Below are positions 1 to 6,445 of a stretch of 6,445 bases of DNA, piece after piece. Within the stretch, counting starts at the first letter, position 1; each line of letters opens with the position of its first letter. The DNA comes from Propionibacteriaceae bacterium (GTDB taxonomy: Bacteria; Actinomycetota; Actinomycetes; Propionibacteriales; Propionibacteriaceae): contig DAIESZ010000010.1 of assembly GCA_027346035.1 (NCBI GenBank), positions 1 to 6,445 on the forward strand, read 5' to 3'. Below the pieces are notes generated by a model. That model had not been told where the DNA came from and made no database searches. It worked only from the letters and a program-made list of their open reading frames with translations. The position numbers were made by a program, and so were the translations under genes.

Positions 1-173
1 ACCGTCAGATACCCGCCCGCGGTCGCAGCGGTCTCGGTCACGTTCAACACGACCGCCGACACGCCACTGGAGGGCACCCCGCCACGACCGGCCACCTGCA
101 CCGACAGGGTCGTGTACCCGTTCACCGGACCCGACGCCCCGTTCCCGGTGCGCGTGTCCAACACCCGCGACGG
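1..173. repeat. Direct repeat copy A (truncated by window edge)
   Basis: Positions 1-173 match 385-557 at an offset of exactly 384 bp (128 codons). Only two bases differ, at 90/474 and 150/534, and both are silent (Ala GCC versus GCG; Arg CGC versus CGG). The repeat lies inside the secreted protein gene and encodes its second VLDTR unit. Its full length is unknown because the window cuts it. Confidence 0.93.
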
Positions 174-692
174 AGAGAACGACACCAGAGCACCCGGAGC
201 CGACGGCGTCCCTGCCAGGTAGTAGCCCGAGACGTCGGCGATCAACTGCACCGACCCGGAGTTGTGGCTGCTGAACGCGACCATCCCGTCGGCACCCACC
301 TTCACCACCACCAGGTTCGCCCGCGTGTCCCCCGCCGGATAGTTGAGGTTCGACGCCGACGGCTCACTGGTCCCATCGGGGAACACCGTCAGATACCCGC
401 CCGCGGTCGCAGCGGTCTCGGTCACGTTCAACACGACCGCCGACACGCCACTGGAGGGCACCCCGCCACGACCCGCCACCTGCACCGACAGGGTCGTGTA
501 CCCGTTCACCGGACCCGACGCCCCGTTCCCGGTCCGCGTGTCCAACACCCGCGACGGGGGAAGCGGGACGAAGGTGCCGGCCGCGCCCGTCGAGGCCACC
601 GCCATCGACGGATTGAGTGCGGCGAGTCCACCGGCAACCAGCACGAGCGCCAGCACACGCGCCCACACAACCATCCAGCCACGTTTGAACAT
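1..692 (-). CDS. Secreted VLDTR-repeat protein, N-terminal part (3' end beyond window)
   Basis: An open frame runs from ATG at 690-692 off the left edge; 230 complete codons are visible. The N-terminus is a clear Sec signal peptide: basic MFKR, a hydrophobic stretch at about residues 7-26, and a likely cleavage after Ala-Val-Ala at 31-33. The mature part is a tandem repeat of 128 residues. Unit 1 begins near residue 46 with RVLDTR (48-53), followed by VAGRGGVPSSGVSAVVLNVT (72-91), a SNLN motif (114-117) and ADVSGYY (152-158). Unit 2 restarts with RVLDTR at 176-181 and is cut by the window edge. This repeat type is familiar from secreted proteins of actinobacteria, often beside a catalytic or adhesive domain, but I know no assigned biochemical role. 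The start is fixed by a strong Shine-Dalgarno sequence 8 nt upstream. An exported surface or extracellular protein is well supported; its function is unknown because the rest lies outside. Confidence 0.88.
   Translation of the reverse strand, partial: MFKRGWMVVWARVLALVLVAGGLAALNPSMAVASTGAAGTFVPLPPSRVLDTRTGNGASGPVNGYTTLSVQVAGRGGVPSSGVSAVVLNVTETAATAGGYLTVFPDGTSEPSASNLNYPAGDTRANLVVVKVGADGMVAFSSHNSGSVQLIADVSGYYLAGTPSAPGALVSFSPSRVLDTRTGNGASGPVNGYTTLSVQVAGRGGVPSSGVSAVVLNVTETAATAGGYLT
385..557. repeat. Direct repeat copy B
   Basis: This is the partner of 1-173 and encodes residues 46 to about 103 of the secreted protein, including RVLDTR. Identity stops abruptly on the upstream side after 557, where the first unit passes into the signal-peptide linker. 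Confidence 0.93.
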
Positions 693-698
693 CACAAG

Positions 699-707
699 CC
701 CCTCCTC
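699..707 (-). promoter_or_regulatory. Ribosome binding site of the VLDTR-repeat gene
   Basis: The minus strand reads GAGGAGGGG here. Its GGAGG core (701-705) sits 8 nt before the ATG at 692. It decides the start in favour of Met1 over the in-frame Met7, and so includes the basic n-region of the signal peptide. Confidence 0.75.
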
Positions 708-800
708 ACCGGGTGTCCCTCACCTGGTTTCGGGGGCATCGAAACACGCGGATCCGGCCGATATTCCCCGAGGGCACCGTGTGCGGGCGATTGAGCCGTG

Positions 801-830
801 ATATTGGGCGGACCTCAGGTTGAGGTTGAA
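801..830 (-). promoter_or_regulatory. Candidate promoter of the VLDTR-repeat gene
   Basis: On the minus strand TTCAAC (825-830) and CAATAT (801-806) are separated by 18 nt, about 110 nt upstream of the ATG at 692. The match to a sigma-70-type promoter is only moderate. Two dyads overlap it: GGTTGAA/TTCAACC at 824-830 and 835-841, and ACCTCA/TGAGGT at 812-817 and 821-826, the latter inside the spacer. This layout could be an operator, but that is inference. Confidence 0.3.
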
Positions 831-865
831 CCCTTTCAACCGGTTTCCGGACGTCACCGGCGGGG

Positions 866-914
866 CCGGCCGCCACGACCGGGCCCAGGGGCGGGCCCCG
901 GGGTGAGCGGCCGG
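866..914 (-). terminator. Possible terminator after the CutC-family gene
   Basis: An 8-bp outer stem (866-873 with 907-914) encloses a 6-bp inner stem GGGCCC (881-886 with 893-898). It starts 8 nt beyond the stop at 923. There is no U-tract, so it would be a GC-rich hairpin terminator of the kind common in actinobacteria. Chance pairing is easy in such GC-rich DNA. Confidence 0.35.
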
Positions 915-922
915 GGCCGCGG

Positions 923-1642
923 TCAGCCCGCCGCGCGCGGCAGCGTGACGTGCCGGACGGCGTCGTCGATGAGACTCCGCCAGGTGTGGACGAGCGGAGC
1001 GTCCACGTAGGCCTTGAACGAGCCGAGCGGCCGGGCGGGGCGCCCGATGTGGAAGGCCCGGACGCCGGCTCGGGCCAACCAGGGAACGTGCTCCGGCAGC
1101 AACCCGCCGCCCACCATCATGAGGCCGGCGATCCCGGCGTCCGAGCGGGCGAGTCGCAGGAGTTCGTCGAGGCCGGCGTCCACGCCCCTCGGAGACCCGG
1201 CCGTCAGCACCTGGTCGAGCCGCGGCAGCCGGAGCAGCGCGCGCCATGCCTTGTCGGCGTCGAGCACCGAATCGACCGCCCGGTGGAAGGTCCAGGGCCA
1301 CGTGCCACCCTCGGTGAGTGCGGCGCACACCTCGCGGTCGACCTCGCCGATGCCGTTGAGGAACCCGAACACCATGCCGTCGGCACCGGCGTCCCGGTAG
1401 CTCGCGATGAGGCCGCGGAGCCGGGTGAACTCCCCGCCGTCGGTGCTGAAGCCCTCGCGAAGCCGGACCATCGGGCGCAGTTGGATGGTGGTCACGGCCC
1501 GCACCCGCGCGACCATGCGCGGCTCGGGTGACATGCCGCCGTCGTCGAAGCTGCCCACCAGCTCGACGCGGTCGGCGCCACCCTCCTCGGCCCGGCGCGC
1601 ATCGTTGTCGTGCAGCACCAGTACTTCCAGCAGCCCCGCCAT
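923..1642 (-). CDS. cutC: CutC family protein (TIM-barrel, copper homeostasis family)
   Basis: This is a 239-residue protein; E. coli CutC is about 248. Family landmarks occur in order: GGADRVEL (21-28), GGMSP (35-39), an RP-containing strand (56-57), GADGMVFGFL (86-95) followed by GEVD (99-102), TFHRAVD (118-124), VLTAG (145-149), VGGG (177-180) and RAFH (195-198). CutC was linked to copper tolerance in E. coli, but the biochemical role of the family is unsettled. Here the position after RVEL is Val rather than Cys, and the usual RPRGGDF motif has become a diverged RPMVRLREGF. The only cysteine is Cys106, so copper binding through the classical cysteines is unlikely. ATG 1642 was chosen because MAGLLEV aligns with the usual CutC N-terminus; a GTG two codons upstream (1648) is an alternative. 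There is no strong Shine-Dalgarno sequence. The gene lies 71 nt after the exporter operon on the same strand and may share its transcript. Confidence 0.9.
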   Translation of the reverse strand: MAGLLEVLVLHDNDARRAEEGGADRVELVGSFDDGGMSPEPRMVARVRAVTTIQLRPMVRLREGFSTDGGEFTRLRGLIASYRDAGADGMVFGFLNGIGEVDREVCAALTEGGTWPWTFHRAVDSVLDADKAWRALLRLPRLDQVLTAGSPRGVDAGLDELLRLARSDAGIAGLMMVGGGLLPEHVPWLARAGVRAFHIGRPARPLGSFKAYVDAPLVHTWRSLIDDAVRHVTLPRAAG

Positions 1643-1713
1643 GCGCACATTGTCGCGCCCGATGCCCTGCGGGTGTGGGAGCCACCCCACAGGCGCCCCG
1701 CGGAGCGAGGCGG

Positions 1714-2544
1714 TCAGCGCAGGAACAGGGCCCTCAACCGCCTCGCGGCGACGGTGACACCGACGACGCTCATCGCGACGAAGTACAGCAGATGACCTGC
1801 CGTGGCCCATGACAGCGCGCCCACCGAGAGCTGGCGCATCATCTCGACCCCGTGCCAGAGGGGCATCGCCATGATCAGCCACCGCACCCCCACCGGGAAC
1901 ACGGCGATGGGGTAGAGCGTCGAGGAGAACAGGAACATCGGGAGGAGCAGGAAGCTCACCATGTCGAGGTGTTGGAAGGTCTTCATGTAGCTCGTGGCGG
2001 CCATGCCGATGCCTGCGAAGCCGAAGGCGACCAGCAGCGCGGCGGGCACCATCAGCACGGCCCACCACGAGCTGACCAGGCCCATGACCACCATGACGAC
2101 CATGAAGGCGCACGCGTAGAGCAGGCCGCGCACGAGGGCCATCGCGATCTCACCGGCCGCGACGTCGAGGGCGCCGAGGGAGGTCTGCAGCATCGCCTGG
2201 TACAGCTTGGCGTACCGCAACTTGAAGAACACGTTCATCGTCGAGTCGTACACCGCGCCGTTCATCGCCGAGGTGGCCAGCAGGGCGGGCGCGATGTAGG
2301 CCGCGTAGCTGATCGGCCGGCCCCCCGGGCCGGTGACCGTGCCGACCAGCCCGCCGAGCCCGAGCCCCATCGCGAGCAGGTAGAACACCGGCTCGAAGAA
2401 TCCGGACGCCACGATCGCCCAGTTCTGCTTGGCGAGGACGATGAATCCCCGCTCGAGGACCGCCCGCATGTTGCCGGCGTACAACCCGCCGAACTGGCGG
2501 GGATGCGTCCGTCGCGAGGCGACCTCGTGCGCGTCGACGACCAT
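1714..2544 (-). CDS. ABC-2 type transporter permease (second of the pair)
   Basis: This 276-residue integral membrane protein has the ABC-2 (NodJ/DrrB-like) layout. An amphipathic N-terminal stretch (about 17-40) leads into roughly six hydrophobic segments near 43-67, 79-99, 130-155, 157-180, 193-214 and 247-268. The conserved YLLAMGLGLGGLV region (55-67) and the late pattern with FPVGVRWL followed by MPLWHGVEMMRQL mark the family. It would form a heteromeric channel with the preceding permease, driven by the ATPase two genes upstream. The ATG at 2544-2542 overlaps the TGA of the preceding permease by one base (TGATG), and a G-rich GGGGGAG lies just before it, so translation is probably coupled. 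The same open frame extends upstream of 2544, but that segment overlaps the first permease and looks out of character. A weak hairpin (1694-1712) follows the stop. The substrate cannot be told; lipids, polyketides, drugs or polysaccharides are all exported by relatives. Confidence 0.9.
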   Translation of the reverse strand: MVVDAHEVASRRTHPRQFGGLYAGNMRAVLERGFIVLAKQNWAIVASGFFEPVFYLLAMGLGLGGLVGTVTGPGGRPISYAAYIAPALLATSAMNGAVYDSTMNVFFKLRYAKLYQAMLQTSLGALDVAAGEIAMALVRGLLYACAFMVVMVVMGLVSSWWAVLMVPAALLVAFGFAGIGMAATSYMKTFQHLDMVSFLLLPMFLFSSTLYPIAVFPVGVRWLIMAMPLWHGVEMMRQLSVGALSWATAGHLLYFVAMSVVGVTVAARRLRALFLR

Positions 2545-3398
2545 CACTCCCCCAGCCTGCGGGTGTAGACGCGTCGGGCGAGCGTCACGCCGGCGACGGC
2601 CAGAACCACGAGGAACAGCACATGCACGACCGTCAGCCACCACGGCTCGGGCATGCCGAAGCTCGCCCGGCGCGCCAGCTGCGTGGCGTGCCACATCGGC
2701 GAGACCCACCCGATCCAGCGCAGGTAGACCGGCATCGACGTCAGGGGGAAGAAGGTGCCCGCGAAGAGCGTCATCGGCATCACGATGAACCTGTTGACGA
2801 AGTTGAAGGCGGTGCCCTCGTCACGGAGCGTGCCCGCATAGGCCTGCAGGGGTGCGCCGAAGGCGAGCGCACCGAGCACGGCGATGGGGATCGTGAGGAC
2901 CGACCAGGGCGAGTGGCTGGCGCCGAACGCCATGATGAGGGCCCAGAAGACGACGGCCTGGATCACGAACCGGACGCACGCGCCGAGCAGGTGACCGACG
3001 GCGATCTGCCCCGGCGACACCGGGGTGGCGGATGCGCCGTAGTAGAGCCGCTGCCACTTGAAGCCGCTCATCACGGGATAGGTGGTCTCGGTGGCCGCGC
3101 CCATCATCACCGTCGACACCATCAGCGCGGGCGCGACGAACGTGAGGTAGGACACCCCCTGCACCGTGCCGGCGCCACGGTCGACGAGCGCCCCGAGCCC
3201 GACCCCCATCGCGACGAGGTAGAGCAGCGGAGTGCCGAACGACTGGAGCGCCAACGGCCAGCGGAACGCCCGCATCGTCAGCACGTAGTGCTCGGCGTAG
3301 CGCAGCCAGCCGAAGCTCCGCGCCCGGGCGGCCAGTTCGAGCGGCGACCCGACGCCGCCGGAATAGGCGAGCCGGGTGGGGTCTGTCGCGTCACTCAA
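2544..3398 (-). CDS. ABC-2 type transporter permease (first of the pair)
   Basis: This is a 284-residue permease paralogous to the next gene. It shares the YLVAMGVGLGALV segment (60-72) and has about six membrane segments (near 51-72, 82-104, 134-158, 164-189, 199-220 and 255-275). The C-terminal ABC-2 pattern is present as FFPLTSMPVYLRWIGWVSPM (216-235), followed by WHATQLAR. The start is read as TTG at 3398-3396: an AAGGAG Shine-Dalgarno (3404-3409) sits 5 nt upstream, and this start overlaps the end of the ATPase gene by 8 nt (TTGAGTGA). The frame is open further upstream to 3629, but that part lies inside the ATPase, is rich in Cys, Arg and Ser, and is a shadow. Two different permeases beside one ATPase imply a heterodimeric transmembrane domain. 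The identification is firm; the substrate is unknown. Confidence 0.9.
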   Translation of the reverse strand: MSDATDPTRLAYSGGVGSPLELAARARSFGWLRYAEHYVLTMRAFRWPLALQSFGTPLLYLVAMGVGLGALVDRGAGTVQGVSYLTFVAPALMVSTVMMGAATETTYPVMSGFKWQRLYYGASATPVSPGQIAVGHLLGACVRFVIQAVVFWALIMAFGASHSPWSVLTIPIAVLGALAFGAPLQAYAGTLRDEGTAFNFVNRFIVMPMTLFAGTFFPLTSMPVYLRWIGWVSPMWHATQLARRASFGMPEPWWLTVVHVLFLVVLAVAGVTLARRVYTRRLGE

Positions 3399-4326
3399 TG
3401 AGGCTCCTTCCGGTGAGCCGCAGGAACACGTCCTCGAGGGACGACCGGCGGACGAGCGATGTGTGGGGTCGCAGGCCGCGACGCGTGACCTCGTCGAGAG
3501 CCGCCTCGCCGTTGTCGGCGTACAGCAGCACCCGATCGGGAAGCAGTTCGTGGCGCTCGCCGATGTCACGGATCGCGTCGACCACCACCGCGTTTCTGTC
3601 GGCGCCGAAGCGCATTTCGAGCACCTCACGGGTGGAGTATTCGCGGATGAGCGACGCCGGTGAGCCCTCGGCCATGATCCGCCCGTGGTCGACGACGATG
3701 AGCCGGTCGCAGAGCTGTTCGGCCTCGTCCATGAAGTGGGTGGTGACGATGAGGGTCACCCCCTGCTCCTTGAGCCGGAACAGGCGGTCCCACAGGATGT
3801 GGCGCGCCTGGGGGTCCAGGCCGGTGGTGGGTTCGTCGAGGAGCAGGATGCGCGGTTGGTTGACCAGGGCCCGGGCGATCGTCAGCCGGCGCTTCATGCC
3901 GCCCGACAGTTCCATGACCTTGCTGTCGGCCTTGTCGGTGAGCTGGGCGAACTCCAGCAGTTCCTGCGCCTTCGGACGCAGGTAGCTGCGGGGCAGGCCG
4001 AAGTAGCGGCCGTAGATGATGATGTTGTCCCGGACGCGGAGTTCCTCGTCGAGATTGCCCTCCTGGGGCACGACACCCAGGTGGGCCCGCACCTCGGGCC
4101 CGTGGGTCTCGGGGTCGAGGCCCATCACCTCGAGGACACCGCCGGAGCGGGTGAGCGTGCCGCCGATCATCCGCATGGTGGTGGACTTCCCGGCCCCGTT
4201 GGGCCCGAGCAGGCCGAACGACTCGCCGGCAGGTACCTCGAAGTCGATGCCGTCGACGGCGACGACATCCCGGTAGGTCTTGAGCAGTCCTTCGGCCCTG
4301 ATCACTGGTGGCACGTATCGCGACAC
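3391..4326 (-). CDS. ABC transporter ATP-binding protein (NodI/DrrA-like exporter ATPase)
   Basis: This is a 311-residue cytoplasmic ATPase with every catalytic motif intact. Walker A is GPNGAGKST (41-49), the Q-loop Gln is Q88 (VVPQEGNLD), the signature is LSGGM (140-144), Walker B is ILLLDEP (160-166) with catalytic Glu165, the D-loop is TGLD (168-171), and the switch His is H197. The NNLD-type segment after the Q-loop and the roughly 90-residue C-terminal extension (from about 225) resemble ATPases of ABC-2 exporters such as NodI and DrrA. It would energise the two permeases encoded directly downstream; its end overlaps the start of the first by 8 nt. The start was taken as GTG 4326, with a weak AGGG 4 nt upstream. 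GTG 4314 and GTG 4305 are in-frame alternatives, and 4314 would fit a leaderless transcript from the promoter-like sequence at 4323-4351. The family call is secure; the exported substrate is not known. Confidence 0.94.
   Translation of the reverse strand: MSRYVPPVIRAEGLLKTYRDVVAVDGIDFEVPAGESFGLLGPNGAGKSTTMRMIGGTLTRSGGVLEVMGLDPETHGPEVRAHLGVVPQEGNLDEELRVRDNIIIYGRYFGLPRSYLRPKAQELLEFAQLTDKADSKVMELSGGMKRRLTIARALVNQPRILLLDEPTTGLDPQARHILWDRLFRLKEQGVTLIVTTHFMDEAEQLCDRLIVVDHGRIMAEGSPASLIREYSTREVLEMRFGADRNAVVVDAIRDIGERHELLPDRVLLYADNGEAALDEVTRRGLRPHTSLVRRSSLEDVFLRLTGRSLIE
3404..3409 (-). promoter_or_regulatory. Ribosome binding site supporting a TTG start
   Basis: AAGGAG on the minus strand lies 5 nt before TTG 3398. 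No ATG or GTG with comparable spacing exists nearby, so it settles the unusual start of the first permease and places it inside the last codons of the ATPase gene. Confidence 0.7.
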
Positions 4327-4351
4327 TAGGCCCTGGCTCGGACACTTTCCA
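4323..4351 (-). promoter_or_regulatory. Candidate promoter of the ABC exporter operon
   Basis: The minus strand shows TGGAAA (4346-4351), a 17-nt spacer, and TAGTGT (4323-4328), which fits the TAnnnT form of actinobacterial -10 elements. The predicted transcription start would be near 4314-4316, on or next to an in-frame GTG, implying a leaderless message. It overlaps the upstream GTG start candidate, so the two readings compete. Confidence 0.35.
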
Positions 4352-4360
4352 CCCGATTGC

Positions 4361-4381
4361 CGCCCGGGGGCCCGCCGGGCG
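4361..4381 (-). terminator. Possible hairpin terminator after dedA
   Basis: CGCCCGG (4361-4367) and CCGGGCG (4375-4381) form a perfect 7-bp stem with a 7-nt loop. It lies 6 nt past the dedA stop and before the exporter promoter candidate. There is no U-tract, and short GC stems are common by chance here. Confidence 0.35.
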
Positions 4382-4387
4382 ATCGAC

Positions 4388-5059
4388 TCAGGCGAGCCGG
4401 GCCTGCGCCACGTCGACGGAATCGGGATGGGCGGTGCAGTAGTCGCGCACCAGGCGCTCGATCCGGCGGCGCAGGAACACGGCGACGACCACGGCGACGA
4501 CCACGAACACGACCAGCGCGACCCAGGCGGCGCTGCTCAGCCACCGGTCCGCGGCCATGCCCAGGTAGTAGATGGCGTAGGTGATGACGAAGCTCCAGAC
4601 GATCCCACCCAGCGCGTTCGCCACCAGGAAGAGGTAGTAGGGCATGCGCAGCAGACCCGAGATCGGACCGGCGAACATGCGCAGCAGCGCGATGAACCGT
4701 CCGAAGAACACGGCGAGGAACCCGTAGCGGGAGAACACGTGCTCGGTCCACGCCAATTCCTCGGCGCCGACATGCCGAGGGAATTTGCGGTGCAGCCAGC
4801 GCAGCAGCCGGTTGCCGTACCTGCGCACCACCCAGTACCCGAGGCTGTCGCCGACGATCGCGCCGATGGCCGCCGAGATGGCTATCCCCAGAGGGGACAC
4901 CGAGATGAAGTGCCCGGTGCTCAGCACCGCGGCCGCCATGATGACGGTCTCACCCGGCAGGGGGATGCCCATCGACTCGAGCAGCACGACCCCGCTGATC
5001 AGGATGTGGATGATCCACGGCGGGATGCCGGTCATCACGTGTTCGAACCACACCATCAT
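4388..5059 (-). CDS. DedA family (VTT domain) membrane protein
   Basis: This 223-residue inner-membrane protein carries DedA/SNARE-associated (VTT) landmarks. They are E28 followed by GIPLPGET (31-38), GDSLGYWVVRRYG (70-82) and FFGRFIALLRMFAGPISG (118-135), with Arg121 and Arg127 six residues apart as in the essential pair of E. coli YqjA/YghB. Hydrophobic segments occur near 16-45, 55-76, 112-135, 142-165 and 175-196, with a basic RRRIERLVR stretch after the last. Bacterial DedA proteins are tied to membrane homeostasis, undecaprenyl-phosphate or phospholipid recycling and proton-dependent resistance phenotypes; which applies here is not visible. The start is ATG 5059 with a second ATG at 5056. 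A run of six G lies about 12 nt upstream, so the ribosome site is weak. It is separated from groEL by a strong hairpin and from the ABC operon by 61 nt, so it probably forms its own transcription unit. Confidence 0.93.
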   Translation of the reverse strand: MMVWFEHVMTGIPPWIIHILISGVVLLESMGIPLPGETVIMAAAVLSTGHFISVSPLGIAISAAIGAIVGDSLGYWVVRRYGNRLLRWLHRKFPRHVGAEELAWTEHVFSRYGFLAVFFGRFIALLRMFAGPISGLLRMPYYLFLVANALGGIVWSFVITYAIYYLGMAADRWLSSAAWVALVVFVVVAVVVAVFLRRRIERLVRDYCTAHPDSVDVAQARLA

Positions 5060-5116
5060 GGCGGAACGCGGCCCCCCTGCATCGGATCAGCCGGCCCGGG
5101 AGAACCGACACGGACG

Positions 5117-5151
5117 AGTCTAGGGCCGCTCGACTGAGCCCGGACTGAGCC
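5117..5151 (-). promoter_or_regulatory. Candidate dedA promoter with phased direct repeat
   Basis: The minus strand carries GGCTCAGTC twice, at 5143-5151 and 5132-5140, with an 11-bp period. Nine nt later comes TAGACT (5117-5122), a good TAnnnT -10 element about 57 nt upstream of the dedA ATG. No TTGACA-like -35 is visible; the second repeat occupies that region. This is the arrangement of promoters activated by OmpR/PhoB-type response regulators, but the regulator is inferred only. Confidence 0.4.
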
Positions 5152-5169
5152 GTGACACCGCCCAGGACG

Positions 5170-5207
5170 CGGACGAGGGCGGCCCCACCGGGGGCCGCCC
5201 TCGTCCG
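5170..5207 (-). terminator. Hairpin terminator after groEL
   Basis: A perfect 17-bp GC-rich stem (5170-5186 with 5191-5207) with a 4-nt loop begins 10 nt past the groEL stop at 5218. No U-tract follows on the minus strand. The stem length and position make termination very likely, in the tail-less form common in high-GC genomes. Because the stem is palindromic it could also block plus-strand read-through. Confidence 0.8.
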
Positions 5208-5217
5208 TGCGACGGAA

Positions 5218-6445
<1,228 letters not shown>

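Noticed and set aside
1..557. CRISPR-like or mobile-element direct repeat
   Set aside because: The repeat is coding, in frame with a 128-codon period, and encodes a known type of protein module. It has no spacers, terminal inverted repeats or transposase.
693..800. A riboswitch in the leader of the repeat-protein gene
   Set aside because: I looked for conserved cores of common classes, including c-di-GMP and c-di-AMP types, and could not match any.
720..1685. Minus-strand 321-residue open frame overlapping cutC in another frame
   Set aside because: It is Arg, Ala and Gly rich, with no motifs; the CutC frame carries the conserved family pattern.
1852..2568. Long plus-strand open frame, rich in His, Asp and Glu, that could pass for a metal-binding protein
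   Set aside because: It is antisense to the second permease, has biased composition from reversed hydrophobic codons, and no family motif. It is a GC-driven shadow.
2622..4329. Long plus-strand open frames at 2622-3401 and 3685-4329
   Set aside because: They are antisense to the first permease and the ATPase, whose motifs are unambiguous. Their own composition is Arg, His and Asp rich with no recognisable domain.
4280..5137. Plus-strand 285-residue open frame covering the dedA locus
   Set aside because: It is mirrored by a clear DedA protein on the minus strand; the plus-strand product is low-complexity, rich in His, Asp and Arg.

Overview
The window is strongly GC-rich and almost fully coding, with every recognisable gene on the minus strand. 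Third codon positions are nearly all G or C, and each complete gene ends in TGA. Together with a GroEL ending in a GGM-rich tail and a secreted protein built of VLDTR-type repeats, this points to a high-GC actinobacterium, possibly of the Acidimicrobiia type. That placement is inference; nothing here fixes the genus.

Reading in the direction of transcription (right to left): a groEL gene enters from the right edge (6445 to 5218) and is closed by a 17-bp hairpin at 5170-5207. Its frame is broken by one TAA codon at 6259-6261, exactly where GroEL normally has the Tyr of the GYxSPYF motif. A DedA-family membrane protein follows (5059 to 4388), preceded by a -10-like TAGACT and a 9-bp direct repeat with 11-bp period. 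Next is a compact three-gene ABC-2 exporter operon: ATPase (4326 to 3391), permease (3398 to 2544, TTG start) and second permease (2544 to 1714), all with overlapping junctions. A CutC-family gene (1642 to 923) lies 71 nt further on and may be co-transcribed. After a 230-bp non-coding gap with inverted repeats comes the 5' part of a secreted repeat protein (692 to beyond position 1).

Functionally, the ATPase and two permeases form one heteromeric exporter whose substrate cannot be read from sequence. CutC may or may not belong to it, and lacks the cysteines usually discussed for copper binding. DedA and GroEL look like independent housekeeping units. I did not find a convincing new multi-gene system. 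The items most worth checking are the groEL stop codon, the near-identical repeats in the surface protein, the cysteine-poor CutC, and the phased direct repeat upstream of dedA.
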